This document shows positions 17,922-26,100 of a DNA stretch of 64,000 nt, piece after piece. Source of the stretch: Syntrophobacterales bacterium (GTDB lineage: Bacteria > Desulfobacterota > Desulfobaccia > Desulfobaccales > 0-14-0-80-60-11). Every line of letters begins with the position of its first letter. Positions within the stretch are counted from its first letter, which is position 1. The DNA lies in NCBI GenBank assembly GCA_023229795.1, contig JALNYP010000008.1, positions 15,899 through 79,898 of the forward strand. The letters run 5' to 3'. The notes beneath the pieces were generated by a model that worked only from the letters and a program-made list of their open reading frames with translations, did no database searches and was not told the origin of the DNA. The position numbers and the translations under genes were made by a program.

Positions 17922-18556
17922 GTTGGCTTAAGTATATTTTCTTAAATAATTAATAAATTATCAATCGACATTACCTTTGTTTAATATTTTATACAAGACA
18001 ATATGCTATATGATTTTTTCAAAAATATTCCCATACCACACTTACCAGCCTGCTAAATTCCGCCTGGCCTGCTTTTTTGATTTATTTTAATCAATTTTTC
18101 AGTAAGTTATCAAATCTCGAATTCACTCTGGCAAGCCAGTTTTCTTAACTTCAATTTGCCTAAATTATTTTTATTATTTGTCAGACCTACAAATAATTTA
18201 GTAATTTGACTTGAAAGAAAGTTCGATTCGATTCGAAATTAACATATGGGAACGCGGCGGCCGCGTCTATGCGGTAAAATGCCTATTTTCATATAGGTGA
18301 AAGTGCCTAGTGATCGTACATGTTCACAAAGCATTCTCCCCCCTTTGAGCCCTCCGGCGATCTTGGGGCACCCGGCGGCAGGGAGGTGAGCTTAGGTCAG
18401 TAAGGAGCAACTATGGGGCCCGCCTTTTGAATCTGGCCGGGCGGGGCCAGCGCTCCAGCCAGAAGAAGCTTTTCCGATTGAATTATCCCGGTCGGCAGGG
18501 ATGAAGGCGCTCGTCTCGCGGGGGTTATGGGAAAGACGGAGAACGGATAATCAGGA
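17922..18556. other. AT-rich spacer with inverted CCTA/TAGG motifs
   Basis: No gene is supported in about 635 bases. Bases 17890-18245 are strikingly AT-rich against a high-GC background (runs such as TTAAATAATTAATAAATTATC). After them lies a cluster of inverted motifs: a 15-base palindrome near 18252, CCTAT....ATAGG at 18282-18297, and a further CCTA at 18306. The rest (18310-18556) is GC-rich and structured-looking, but I could not assign an RNA family. Confidence 0.5.
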
Positions 18557-19210
18557 TCAGGCGGTCGGGACGCCGTTGACGCCGCCGTTGATCAGGCGCA
18601 CCACGGCCATATCGGGGAAGTAGTCGATGATGTTGAGGCCGCCGTAGCTCTGGTCCAGGCGGAACAGGTGTTCGAGGGAGAGGCCCAGGGCCTCGCTGAG
18701 GATGACCCGGTTGATCCCGGCGTGGGCCACGATGAGAAAGGCTTCCTGGTGGTGCCGGCAGATAAGCTCATTCAGCCGGGGCAGGGCCCGGGCCCGCACG
18801 TCCAGGAGGCTTTCGCCGCCGGGGATACGGAAGTTGGGCAGGTCCCGGAGCCGGGCCTCAAGTTCGGCGGGGTAGCGCTCGGCGATCTCGGCAAAACTCA
18901 GGCCTTCCCAGTCGCCGAAGTGGACCTCGCGCAACTCCGCCCAGGCCTGGGGAGCCACGTCGCGCCCGCGGCCGATGATCTGGGCCCCGGTCAAGGCCCG
19001 GGTCAGATCCGAGGCATAAATCCCCCGGAGCGGCACGGACTCAAGCTGGGCCGCCAGGGCCTCCAACTGCCGCACCCCCTGGGGGGACAGCCCGATATCG
19101 TTGTTGCCGTGATAGAGGTGGGTATGCCCGTCGGCCACCTGGCCGTGGCGCACCAGGTAGAGGCGGGTGGGGATCAGGGAACCTTTGGCAGCGGCGGCCA
19201 TGGAACTCAT
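18557..19210 (-). CDS. Histidine phosphatase (phosphoglycerate mutase / CobC-like)
   Basis: This 217-residue protein has the histidine phosphatase signature LYLVRHGQ at about residues 17-24. The second conserved motifs are ELREVHFGDWEGLSF and VAHAGINRVILSEALGL. The HFGDWEG pattern is typical of CobC-type alpha-ribazole phosphatases, but also of generic broad-specificity members, so the substrate is open. The start ATG has GGAGG 10 bases upstream; an internal ATG three codons on is an alternative. Its first ~30 codons are duplicated 600 bp upstream (see 19699). Confidence 0.8.
   Translation of the reverse strand: MSSMAAAAKGSLIPTRLYLVRHGQVADGHTHLYHGNNDIGLSPQGVRQLEALAAQLESVPLRGIYASDLTRALTGAQIIGRGRDVAPQAWAELREVHFGDWEGLSFAEIAERYPAELEARLRDLPNFRIPGGESLLDVRARALPRLNELICRHHQEAFLIVAHAGINRVILSEALGLSLEHLFRLDQSYGGLNIIDYFPDMAVVRLINGGVNGVPTA
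19098..19184. repeat. 87-bp direct repeat, copy A (inside the phosphatase gene)
   Basis: Bases 19098-19184 match 19699-19785 in 85 of 87 positions in the same orientation. This copy codes for phosphatase residues from about SLIPTRLYLV to HGNND. It lies on one side of the antitoxin/Fic remnant, and copy B lies on the other. Confidence 0.9.
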
Positions 19211-19247
19211 GCGCCTTAAGCCTCCATAATGGCGTTGTTGTTTAACT

Positions 19248-19335
19248 CGTTCCCAAGTTGTACTTGGGAACGTAAATGGTTGCCAAGTTTAACTTGGCGG
19301 AAAAAAGCGTTCCCAAGCTCAGCTTGGGAACGAGG
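19248..19335. repeat. Three-hairpin palindromic element, copy 1
   Basis: Three successive palindromes are present: CGTTCCCAAG..CTTGGGAACG, TTGCCAAG..CTTGGC, and CGTTCCCAAGCTCAGC with its complement. A diverged copy in reverse orientation lies at 53907-53998 with the same order and spacing. It resembles REP/MITE-like intergenic elements seen in many environmental genomes. Confidence 0.8.
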
Positions 19336-19374
19336 AGGAAATCTTCCTGAAGATTTTGGTGGGCAGTGCCCACC

Positions 19375-19446
19375 CTACATTTCCTTCGGCTTCTTAGCTC
19401 CGATTTCGGGATCAAGGTAATGGTCTTGGCCCTCGTATTTTGCCAT
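19375..19446 (-). pseudogene. Fic-family toxin remnant (N-terminal stub)
   Basis: A 23-codon frame overlaps the antitoxin 3' end in another frame. It reads MAKYEGQDHYLDPEIGA and then stops. The YEGQDxYLDPxxG start is what I recall for the N-terminus of VbhT/Fic cell-filamentation proteins (YLDPxTGVLKN). The frame ends where a GTAGGGTGGGCACTGCCCACC-type intergenic repeat begins, so the remaining ~180 codons including the HPFxxGNG active site are missing. The overlap with the antitoxin is normal for these operons. Assignment rests on a short stretch. Confidence 0.5.
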
Positions 19447-19621
19447 GTGAAAACTTGCGGAGGGTGGCGCGGATACCATCCTCAATCTCGATCTCGCCCC
19501 TGGCGGCTCGTTGCATCTCTGCAATGATGTCAGGCGGGACTTCCAACCCTTCCACCCTTTGCTGGGCAACGGCGTTTTCGACGGCCCTCAAATTCTGGTT
19601 GATTTTCTGTTTACTTAGCAT
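19412..19621 (-). CDS. VbhA-like antitoxin of a Fic toxin
   Basis: This 69-residue protein starts at MLSKQKINQNLRAVENAV; a longer upstream frame is not needed. The core AVAQQRVEGLEVPPDIIAEM followed by ARGEIEIEDGIRATL matches the VbhA antitoxin layout (helix with inhibitory motif S/TxxxEG, then GEI.. and a terminal helix). The usual Ser/Thr of the inhibitory motif is Gln here (QQRVEG), while Glu is kept. In intact modules VbhA blocks the AMPylation active site of the downstream Fic toxin. Here only a toxin stub follows, so this is probably a surviving orphan antitoxin. Confidence 0.6.
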   Translation of the reverse strand: MLSKQKINQNLRAVENAVAQQRVEGLEVPPDIIAEMQRAARGEIEIEDGIRATLRKFSHGKIRGPRPLP

Positions 19622-19698
19622 GGTCAGAGCCTCGGCTATTTTATAGCACATAACCTCAAAAAAATCAGCGGCTAAGAGGCCGTAGCGAGAGGTCAAGG

Positions 19699-19785
19699 TC
19701 GTTGTTGCCGTGATAGAGGTGGGTATGCCCGTCAGCCACCTGGCCGTGGCGCACCAGGTAGAGGCGGGTGGGGGTCAGGGAACCT
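19699..19785 (-). pseudogene. Duplicated 5' fragment of the histidine phosphatase gene (copy B of the 87-bp repeat)
   Basis: The minus strand reads PTRLYLVRHGQVADGHTH and on to HGNND, matching the intact phosphatase at 18557-19210 with two base changes over 87 bases. Upstream and downstream sequence is unrelated, so it is a truncated duplicate rather than a second gene. It includes the catalytic RHG but nothing after it. Confidence 0.85.
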
Positions 19786-19876
19786 CTATCGCGTGGGCTT
19801 GGAAACGCATAATTTGAAGCTACCTTCAAAGTAAGAATTGTAACTTGTAGGGGCAAGCCATTGATCTATAAGTTTA

Positions 19877-20722
19877 TTAGATAGTTATGCCTTCTTCAGA
19901 TGCCTTACTAATCAGATAGTTTGTAAATGCAGTACAAGATACAAGCATAAACTTAGCATCATTGAAAGATAGCTTTGGTTCCTCTAACATTGCATGCCTA
20001 ATGCCATCAGCAGCAGATGTATAGCCATACAATGATGAAATACTTTTCTTTAATGCCGGGTGTAATAGTGCCTTTTCCTCGAAAACTTTTAATGCACTTC
20101 CTAATGTGGCTTTCGCATCGCGCGTTATAATCTGCGATATTGCCTCGACAGCACTTATTGATTCTTTGATAGAATTCCTATAATCAGGCTTCTCCCTATC
20201 TGCTAAAAGACTCAATGCCGTTTTAAGATGAGCCTGTACTCCTTTAAGCTTAGAGGTATCTGCTATAGCCTCTTCAATACTGTTTATTTCCTCGTCAGAC
20301 GTTATTTCAACTATATGCTTGTCTATCAGACGATATGCGGAAAGCTCTCGCTCTAAAACATAATTGCAAAAAGTTACGAAATCTTCTATTAAATCTTTCG
20401 GTGCTGATTTAGCAGTGTATTCAATAAAATCATATACCTCGTTCCATGGACATTTAAAGAAGTATTCACGAACTATTTTGAGTGCATTATCAAAGTATTG
20501 TGGGAGATTATCCAATGGCCAATTAAAGTACCCATGCCAATATCTCTGAAAAAGACGATACATGTTGCTTGTCATAAATGTGCTAGGATAGCGGCTTTCG
20601 TATTTTTCCCACAAGTAAAGATGTAGCGCGTCCCAAAGACCTGATCGTAATGCAATGTCAATATCGTCTTTTTGAACAACTGACCTAACTGGCTTCAAAC
20701 CCTTGCGGTGAGAAAAGAACAT
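19877..20722 (-). CDS. AbiJ-NTD4 domain protein (putative abortive-infection factor)
   Basis: This 281-residue protein has an N-terminal region FFSHRKGLKPV...QKDDIDIALRSGLWDAL (residues 2-35) that matches the AbiJ N-terminal domain 4 pattern. The C-terminal half (IKESISAVEAISQIITR..., then LYGYTSAADGIRHAMLEEP and AKFMLVSCTAFTNYL) is the helical HEPN-like part commonly joined to it. Such proteins are annotated as AbiJ-related phage defence. The HEPN RNase motif is not clear: only an IRHAM segment is present. The gene is markedly more AT-rich than its neighbours, consistent with horizontal transfer. Confidence 0.7.
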   Translation of the reverse strand: MFFSHRKGLKPVRSVVQKDDIDIALRSGLWDALHLYLWEKYESRYPSTFMTSNMYRLFQRYWHGYFNWPLDNLPQYFDNALKIVREYFFKCPWNEVYDFIEYTAKSAPKDLIEDFVTFCNYVLERELSAYRLIDKHIVEITSDEEINSIEEAIADTSKLKGVQAHLKTALSLLADREKPDYRNSIKESISAVEAISQIITRDAKATLGSALKVFEEKALLHPALKKSISSLYGYTSAADGIRHAMLEEPKLSFNDAKFMLVSCTAFTNYLISKASEEGITI

Positions 20723-20871
20723 CGCCTTCTCCTTGCTGGAAAGTCAATTCTTTACGATCACAGGGAATCCAATCAAATCCAAAACGTTAATCAAAACATA
20801 TAATCTTATCCAATTGAAGCACACAAAGGCTTAAAAATCAAGGAATTGGCTGAGGCGAGGTCTTGGCGAGG

Positions 20872-22089
20872 TTATTCTTCCATAATAGCGTTGTTAGGCA
20901 CTACCACCACGCCGTTTTCGGTGACGTGGAAGAGCTTGGCGTCCCGGGCGGGGTCCAGGCCGATGGCGAAGCCTGGGGGCACGCGCACGCCTTCTTCGAT
21001 GATGGCCCGGCGGATGTGGGCCCCGGCGCCGACTTCGACTCCGTCCCAGAGGATGGCTTCGCACACGGTGGCGCCCGTCCCCACCTTGACCCCGGGAGAC
21101 AGGACCGAGCCCTCCACCGTGCCGGCGATGACACAGCCCGAGGCGATGAGGGAGTCTTCCACGGTCACATGCGAGCCGGTGCAGATATACTTGCTGGGCG
21201 GATAAAGCTGGGGGCGGCTCCGGATCGGCCAGTCGGGATCGAACAGCTCGAACACGGGCCGGGTGCCCATGAGGTCCTGGTGGGCCTTGAAGTAGGCGTC
21301 CAACATGCCGATATCCCGCCAGTAGCGCGGGGTCCCGGCGGCGGGGTCCTGGAAGTTGAAGGCAAAGACCCGCTTGCGCCCCACCATCTGGGGGATGATG
21401 TCGCCGCCGAAATCGTGTCTGCTGGCCTTCTTCTTGGCGTCCTTGATGACCTCGGCCACCAGGACTTCGGCCTTGAAGATGTAGACCCCCATGGAGACCA
21501 GGGAGAAGTCGGGGTTATCGGGCAGGCCCGGCGGGTCGGCGGGCTTTTCCAGAAAATTTTCCACCTCGCCGGCGCCGTTCACCTTGAGAATGCCGAAGGA
21601 GCTGCCCTCAATGCGGGGCACCATGACCGCGGCCACGGTCAGGTCCGCGTCCCGGCTCAGGTGGAACTCCATCATCTCCCGGTAGTCCAGCTTATAGACG
21701 TGATCGCCGGATAAGATGAGCACCTGTTGGGGGCGCTCCTGCTGCAGGAGGGTGAGGTTCTGGTAGATGGAATCGGCGGTGCCCCGGTACCAGCGGCTGA
21801 CCATGATCTGCTGGGGCGGCATGGAGTAGATGAACTCCCCCAGGTCCGGGTGCATGACGTCCCAGGCCTGGCGCAGGTGCTGGTCCATGGAAAAGCTGCC
21901 GTACTGGGTCAGCACGTAGATGCGGCGAATTCCCGAATTGAGGCAGTTGGACAGGGTGAAATCAATAATCCGGTAGATGCCCCCGAAGGTGATCACCGGC
22001 TTGGCCTTGTCCCGGGTCAGCGGAAAGAGGCGCTCCCCCTTGCCCCCGGCCATGATGATGGTGGTGAGTTTCTGCATGGGCACGGTCAT
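20872..22089 (-). CDS. glgC: Glucose-1-phosphate adenylyltransferase
   Basis: This 405-residue ADP-glucose pyrophosphorylase makes ADP-glucose for glycogen. It has the nucleotide-binding start IIMAGGKGERLFPLTRDKAKP, the YRIIDFTLSNCLNSG activator/sugar-site segment, the SGDHVYKLDYREM metal site (about residues 146-158), and a C-terminal left-handed beta-helix. The start overlaps the stop of the receiver-domain gene by 4 bases (ATGA). MQKL four codons later is an alternative start. Confidence 0.95.
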   Translation of the reverse strand: MTVPMQKLTTIIMAGGKGERLFPLTRDKAKPVITFGGIYRIIDFTLSNCLNSGIRRIYVLTQYGSFSMDQHLRQAWDVMHPDLGEFIYSMPPQQIMVSRWYRGTADSIYQNLTLLQQERPQQVLILSGDHVYKLDYREMMEFHLSRDADLTVAAVMVPRIEGSSFGILKVNGAGEVENFLEKPADPPGLPDNPDFSLVSMGVYIFKAEVLVAEVIKDAKKKASRHDFGGDIIPQMVGRKRVFAFNFQDPAAGTPRYWRDIGMLDAYFKAHQDLMGTRPVFELFDPDWPIRSRPQLYPPSKYICTGSHVTVEDSLIASGCVIAGTVEGSVLSPGVKVGTGATVCEAILWDGVEVGAGAHIRRAIIEEGVRVPPGFAIGLDPARDAKLFHVTENGVVVVPNNAIMEE

Positions 22090-22439
22090 CGATTGATCAA
22101 TTTTTTGACTTTGGCCTTTAACTCGGTGAGGTCTGACGATTTCACCACATAGGCGTCCGCGGCCCAGCTCATGAAGCTTTCCTGGTATTGGGTATAGGCG
22201 GTGTTCAAGATCACCGGCAGACTTTCCTTGAGCCCCAGGATGCGGGGCAGGGCCTCGAGGCCGTCCATGCCGGGCATGCGAATGTCCAGGATAACCAGGT
22301 CCAGGGCCTCGGTCTCCACCATCTTCAAGGCATCCCGGGCATTGGTGGCGATCAGGACTTTATAGCCTTCCTCCTCCAGTTCCTCTTGCAGAAGGGTGCG
22401 GATCGATTCATCGTCATCCACCACCAGGATAGTTTTCAT
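22086..22439 (-). CDS. Stand-alone CheY-like response regulator
   Basis: This 117-residue single receiver domain has the acidic pocket VVDDDE (about residues 6-11), phospho-acceptor Asp in LVILDIRMPGMDG (about 52), the conserved Thr in NTAYTQ (about 82) and Lys in VVKSSD (about 100). No output domain is present, so it works by protein contact. It is translationally coupled to glgC. The haem-motif histidine kinase at 23446, divergently placed beyond one gene, is a candidate partner. Confidence 0.9.
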   Translation of the reverse strand: MKTILVVDDDESIRTLLQEELEEEGYKVLIATNARDALKMVETEALDLVILDIRMPGMDGLEALPRILGLKESLPVILNTAYTQYQESFMSWAADAYVVKSSDLTELKAKVKKLINR

Positions 22440-22531
22440 TCACCGCCTTTCCGTACGCGAGTTTCACCTAGATTAAGCCTTCCGCAGCGCGAAGGCAACC
22501 GGGGCCGGAAAAAAAATCCCTCGGGGGCCGG

Positions 22532-23164
22532 TCACGCGCCTGGGGGCGGCTGCCAGCGGGCCTCTCCCAGGAACAGGGGCAGTTCCGCCGCACAAATAGG
22601 CCCGACCCGGATATCCCAGCCGGTATAGGCCGCCAGCTCGTCTTTCAAGGGGGCCACCACCCCGGGGATAATCAGTTGCCGGTGCCCGACCCGCTGCGCC
22701 AGGCGGTGGGTTTCCAGACTTTGATCCAGGCGCTGGGGCGTGAAGCTGCGGTAGATCATGGACATGTCCACCGTATCCCCCCGGGTGTCGATGACCAGCA
22801 GGAAAAAGGGGCTGACCGTGAGGGCCAAAAGTCCGGTGATCACGGCCAGGGTGAATTCACTGTTGCCGGTGACCAGAACCGGGGCGTCGGCCCCGGGGTC
22901 GTTGATTTCAAACAGGTCAGACGGCGTGGGCCGGGGGAACTCCAGGGACTGGACCACCGGCAGGATTTCCAGGGCCCGCGCCGCCAGGGACAGGGCGTAG
23001 CGCTTGGCCGGAGAAAGCGCCGGGCAGTCCTCGGGTTTGAGGCTTCCGTCCTTGAGCCGGGCCACCACCTCGGGGCACTCCAGCCCCCCCCACCCCCGGC
23101 ATTCCTCCGGGGTCAGATACGGGGCGAGGTCGATTCTATCCACGTAAAGATTGGCCTTCAGCAT
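22532..23164 (-). CDS. CFeSP large-subunit (AcsC/CdhE)-like protein, truncated form
   Basis: This 210-residue protein starts at MLKANLYVD, with GGAGG just upstream. The N-terminus has a 4Fe-4S-domain pattern (TPEECRGWGGLECPEVVARL then PEDCPALSP) in which one of the four usual cysteines is missing. The remainder (APVLVTGNSEFTLAVITGLL, FFLLVIDTRGDTVDMS, LIIPGVVAPLKDEL, TGWDIRVGPICAAELPLFL) follows the C-terminal corrinoid-binding-type domain of the acetyl-CoA synthase corrinoid protein. The long TIM-barrel middle (about 200 residues) is absent, and the cap-helix NVWCAAGK-type motif is replaced by DTVDMSM. It resembles a cut-down corrinoid protein of unknown role. Confidence 0.65.
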   Translation of the reverse strand: MLKANLYVDRIDLAPYLTPEECRGWGGLECPEVVARLKDGSLKPEDCPALSPAKRYALSLAARALEILPVVQSLEFPRPTPSDLFEINDPGADAPVLVTGNSEFTLAVITGLLALTVSPFFLLVIDTRGDTVDMSMIYRSFTPQRLDQSLETHRLAQRVGHRQLIIPGVVAPLKDELAAYTGWDIRVGPICAAELPLFLGEARWQPPPGA

Positions 23165-23445
23165 GCTTCCTCCCGCCAGGATCAACCTTATCCAGCCTAA
23201 CAAGAATGTAGCTTCAGGTCAATGTCTTAGGGGGAAGTACAGGAGCGTTTCGCCTTTGGCCGGCCGCCGCGGCGGGCGGGGGCGCCACCTTGCCATCTTT
23301 GAAATGACGGAGGCCATGATCTCTGGTATAAAATGATATTTATTAGAGGATAATCCCCGAATAGTGTTTATCTTATCCGGCGGGGCGTAAAGCCCGGGGC
23401 CTGCCCCGAGAAAGTCCGTCATGGCGCGGGTTTTAGGGAGCCGAG

Positions 23446-26067
23446 ATGTTTGCTGACGCCAAGAAAGAGGCGCACCCGATCCCCCTGAAGCTCTATGGGT
23501 TGGTCTTCATCGGGGTCTGGACCCTGGTGGCGGCCGCGTCTTTGGGCTGGAATCTGCTCCAGGACCGGGACGAGGCCTTAAGCGTGGCCCGCCACATCGC
23601 CCTGACCAACTACGAGCGGGACGTGCTCTACCGCCGCTGGGCCGCGGCCCATGGGGGCGTGTATGTCCCGGTGACCCCCCAGACCCCGCCGACCCCCTAC
23701 CTTTCGAAGCTGCCCGAGCGCGATCTCACCACCCCTTCGGGCCGCCGCCTCACCTTGCTGAACCCGGCTTACATGACCCGCCAGGTTTACGATATGGCCG
23801 CTCAGGCGGGCCTGGCCCGGGGCCACCTCACCAGCTTGAAGCCCATCCGCCCGGAAAACGCCCCCGATCCCTGGGAGGCCAAGGCCCTTAAGGCCTTTGA
23901 GCAGGGCCGGGAGGAAGTCAGTGAAGTGGCCGACATCGGCGGCAAGCCCTATATGCGTCTCATGCGCCCCTTTGTCACCGAAGCCAGTTGTCTGCAGTGT
24001 CACGCCGAACAGGGTTACAAAGTGGGGGATATCCGGGGCGGCGTCAGCATCGCCATCCCCATGGCCAACGCGGGGCCGGACAGGTGGCACACCTGGTCGC
24101 TCATCCTGGGGCACCTGGCCTTATGGCTGGTGGGGGTGATGGGGATTATCCTGGCGGCCCGGCAGATCGGCGCCAACGCCGCGGCCAGGATCAAGGCCCA
24201 GGAGGCCGCGGCCGCGGCCAGCACCGCGGTCCAGACCATCGACGGCATGTTGGACGGGGTGATCATCACCGACCTCAAGGGGCGCATTACCCACACCAAT
24301 AAAGCCCTGACGGCCTATTTCGGCTGGGGCCCGGAAGTCCTGGGGGAACTGGCCACCAAGATTGTAGCAAACCGGGACGGCTCCAGGCTCCTGGCGGGCC
24401 TCACCGCCTGCGTCGCCCAGGGCTATAAACGAGACCTGGAGTGTCAACTCCTAAACAAGGACCGCCTGGAGGTCCCGGTCTTGATTAACGCCTCCCTGAT
24501 CACCGACCCCGCGGGCCAGCCCATGGGGGTGATCGGGGTGATCCGGGATATCACCGCGCTGCGCCGGGCCGAGGCGGCCCTGGAGGCGGAACGCCGCCGC
24601 CTCTTCTCGCTCCTGGAGGAGTTGCCCGCCTACGTTTACCTGAAGGCCCCGGATTATTCCATCAAGTTCGCCAACCGCTTCTTCCGGGAACGCTTCGGGG
24701 ACCCCGGCGACCGGCCGTGCTTCCAGGTAATGAACGACTATGATTCCCCTTGCCCGGATTGCCAGGCCATGCGGGTTCTCACCACCCATGAACCCCTGGA
24801 ACATGAATGGGTCCATAAGAGCGGCCGGACCTACCGCACCTATGTCTACCCCTTTGCCGATTTCGACGGCTCTCCCCTGGTCCTGGAACTGGGCATCGAC
24901 ATTACCGAACGCAAACAGGCCGAAGAGGTCCTCAAGGAAAAAACCCGCACCCTGGAAGCCTTCTTTGCCCATACCATCACCCCCCTGGTCTTCCTGGACA
25001 AGGACTTCAACTTCATCCGGGTGAACGCGGCCTATGCCCAGGCCTGCCAGCGCGACGTCGCCGAGTTCCCGGGGCACAACCACTTTGAATTCTACCCCAA
25101 CGAGGAAAACCAGGCGCTCTTCACCCAGGTGCTGAAAACCAAGGCGCCGTATCAGGCCGTGGCCAAGGCCTTCGTCTTTCCCGATCACCCGGAATGGGGG
25201 GTGACCTATTGGGATTGGACCCTGGTGCCGATCCTGGATGAAGCGGGGGAGGTGGATTTTCTGGTCTTTGCCCTGGATGACGTGACGGCGCGTAAAAAAG
25301 CCGAACAGGAGATTCGGCAGCTCAACGAGGAACTGGAGGAGCGGGTGCGGCTGCGCACCGCCCAACTCGAGGCGGCCAACCGGGAACTGGAAGGGTTCTC
25401 CTACTCCGTGTCCCACGACTTGCGGGCCCCCCTCCGGGCCATTGACGGCTTCTCCCGGATTCTCGTCAAGGATTATGCTGGGGGCCTGGATGCTGAGGGG
25501 CAACGGTTCTTGGGGATCATCCGCGGCAACACCCAGAAAATGGGCCAGCTTATTGACGACCTGTTGGCCTTTTCCCAACTGGGGCGCCGGAGACTGCAGG
25601 CCACCGAGGTGGACATGAACCGGCTGGTCAACGACGTGGTGGCGGAACTGCACGACGCCGAGCCGGAGCGGCAGGTGCAGTGGGACCTCCACCCCCTCCC
25701 CGCCGCCCGGGCGGACCGGGCCTTGATGCAGCAAGTATGGATCAATCTTTTGGGTAATGCCCTCAAGTTCACTCGTCCGCAACAGACCGCGGTCATCGAA
25801 GTGGGCTGCCGCGCCGAAGGCGACGAAAATATCTATTATGTCAAGGACAACGGGGTGGGCTTCGACATGCGCTATGTCCATAAATTATTCGGGGTCTTCC
25901 AGCGCCTGCACCGCTTTGAGGAATTTGAGGGCACCGGGGTGGGGCTGGCCCTGGTGCAGCGCATCGTGGAGCGTCACGGCGGCCGCGTCGGGGCCGAAGG
26001 CCGGGTCAACGGCGGGGCCACCTTCTCGTTTACCCTGCCGCGCCGGCCCGCCCAGGCCGGATATTGA
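23446..26067 (+). CDS. Membrane sensor histidine kinase with c-type haem motif and three PAS domains
   Basis: This 873-residue kinase has a transmembrane helix at about 16-37, then a periplasmic Tll0287/DUF3365-like domain with a CLQCH haem-attachment motif (about residues 181-185). A second helix lies at about 217-240. Three PAS/PAC units follow (about 265-375, 385-490, 505-620), then HisKA with the phospho-His in SVSHDLRAPLRAI (about 658) and HATPase with N-box NLLGNALKF and G-boxes DNGVGFD and GTGVGLAL. The haem suggests sensing of redox state or a gaseous ligand. It lacks a receiver domain. Upstream, divergently, lie the CFeSP-like and CheY-like genes. Confidence 0.9.
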   Translation: MFADAKKEAHPIPLKLYGLVFIGVWTLVAAASLGWNLLQDRDEALSVARHIALTNYERDVLYRRWAAAHGGVYVPVTPQTPPTPYLSKLPERDLTTPSGRRLTLLNPAYMTRQVYDMAAQAGLARGHLTSLKPIRPENAPDPWEAKALKAFEQGREEVSEVADIGGKPYMRLMRPFVTEASCLQCHAEQGYKVGDIRGGVSIAIPMANAGPDRWHTWSLILGHLALWLVGVMGIILAARQIGANAAARIKAQEAAAAASTAVQTIDGMLDGVIITDLKGRITHTNKALTAYFGWGPEVLGELATKIVANRDGSRLLAGLTACVAQGYKRDLECQLLNKDRLEVPVLINASLITDPAGQPMGVIGVIRDITALRRAEAALEAERRRLFSLLEELPAYVYLKAPDYSIKFANRFFRERFGDPGDRPCFQVMNDYDSPCPDCQAMRVLTTHEPLEHEWVHKSGRTYRTYVYPFADFDGSPLVLELGIDITERKQAEEVLKEKTRTLEAFFAHTITPLVFLDKDFNFIRVNAAYAQACQRDVAEFPGHNHFEFYPNEENQALFTQVLKTKAPYQAVAKAFVFPDHPEWGVTYWDWTLVPILDEAGEVDFLVFALDDVTARKKAEQEIRQLNEELEERVRLRTAQLEAANRELEGFSYSVSHDLRAPLRAIDGFSRILVKDYAGGLDAEGQRFLGIIRGNTQKMGQLIDDLLAFSQLGRRRLQATEVDMNRLVNDVVAELHDAEPERQVQWDLHPLPAARADRALMQQVWINLLGNALKFTRPQQTAVIEVGCRAEGDENIYYVKDNGVGFDMRYVHKLFGVFQRLHRFEEFEGTGVGLALVQRIVERHGGRVGAEGRVNGGATFSFTLPRRPAQAGY

Positions 26068-26100
26068 GATGCTGTCGCTCATTATCATACAAGGCGGGAC

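Noticed and set aside
18340..18450. SRP-RNA-like segment (AGGTCAGTAAGGAGCAACTA)
   Set aside because: It recalls the conserved SRP loop, but the GGAA-type apical stem is too short and the flanking stem does not pair convincingly.
22532..23164. HgcA (mercury methylation) identity for the CFeSP-like protein
   Set aside because: HgcA needs the N(V/I)WCAAGK cap helix and a membrane domain. Neither is present, and no hgcB ferredoxin follows.
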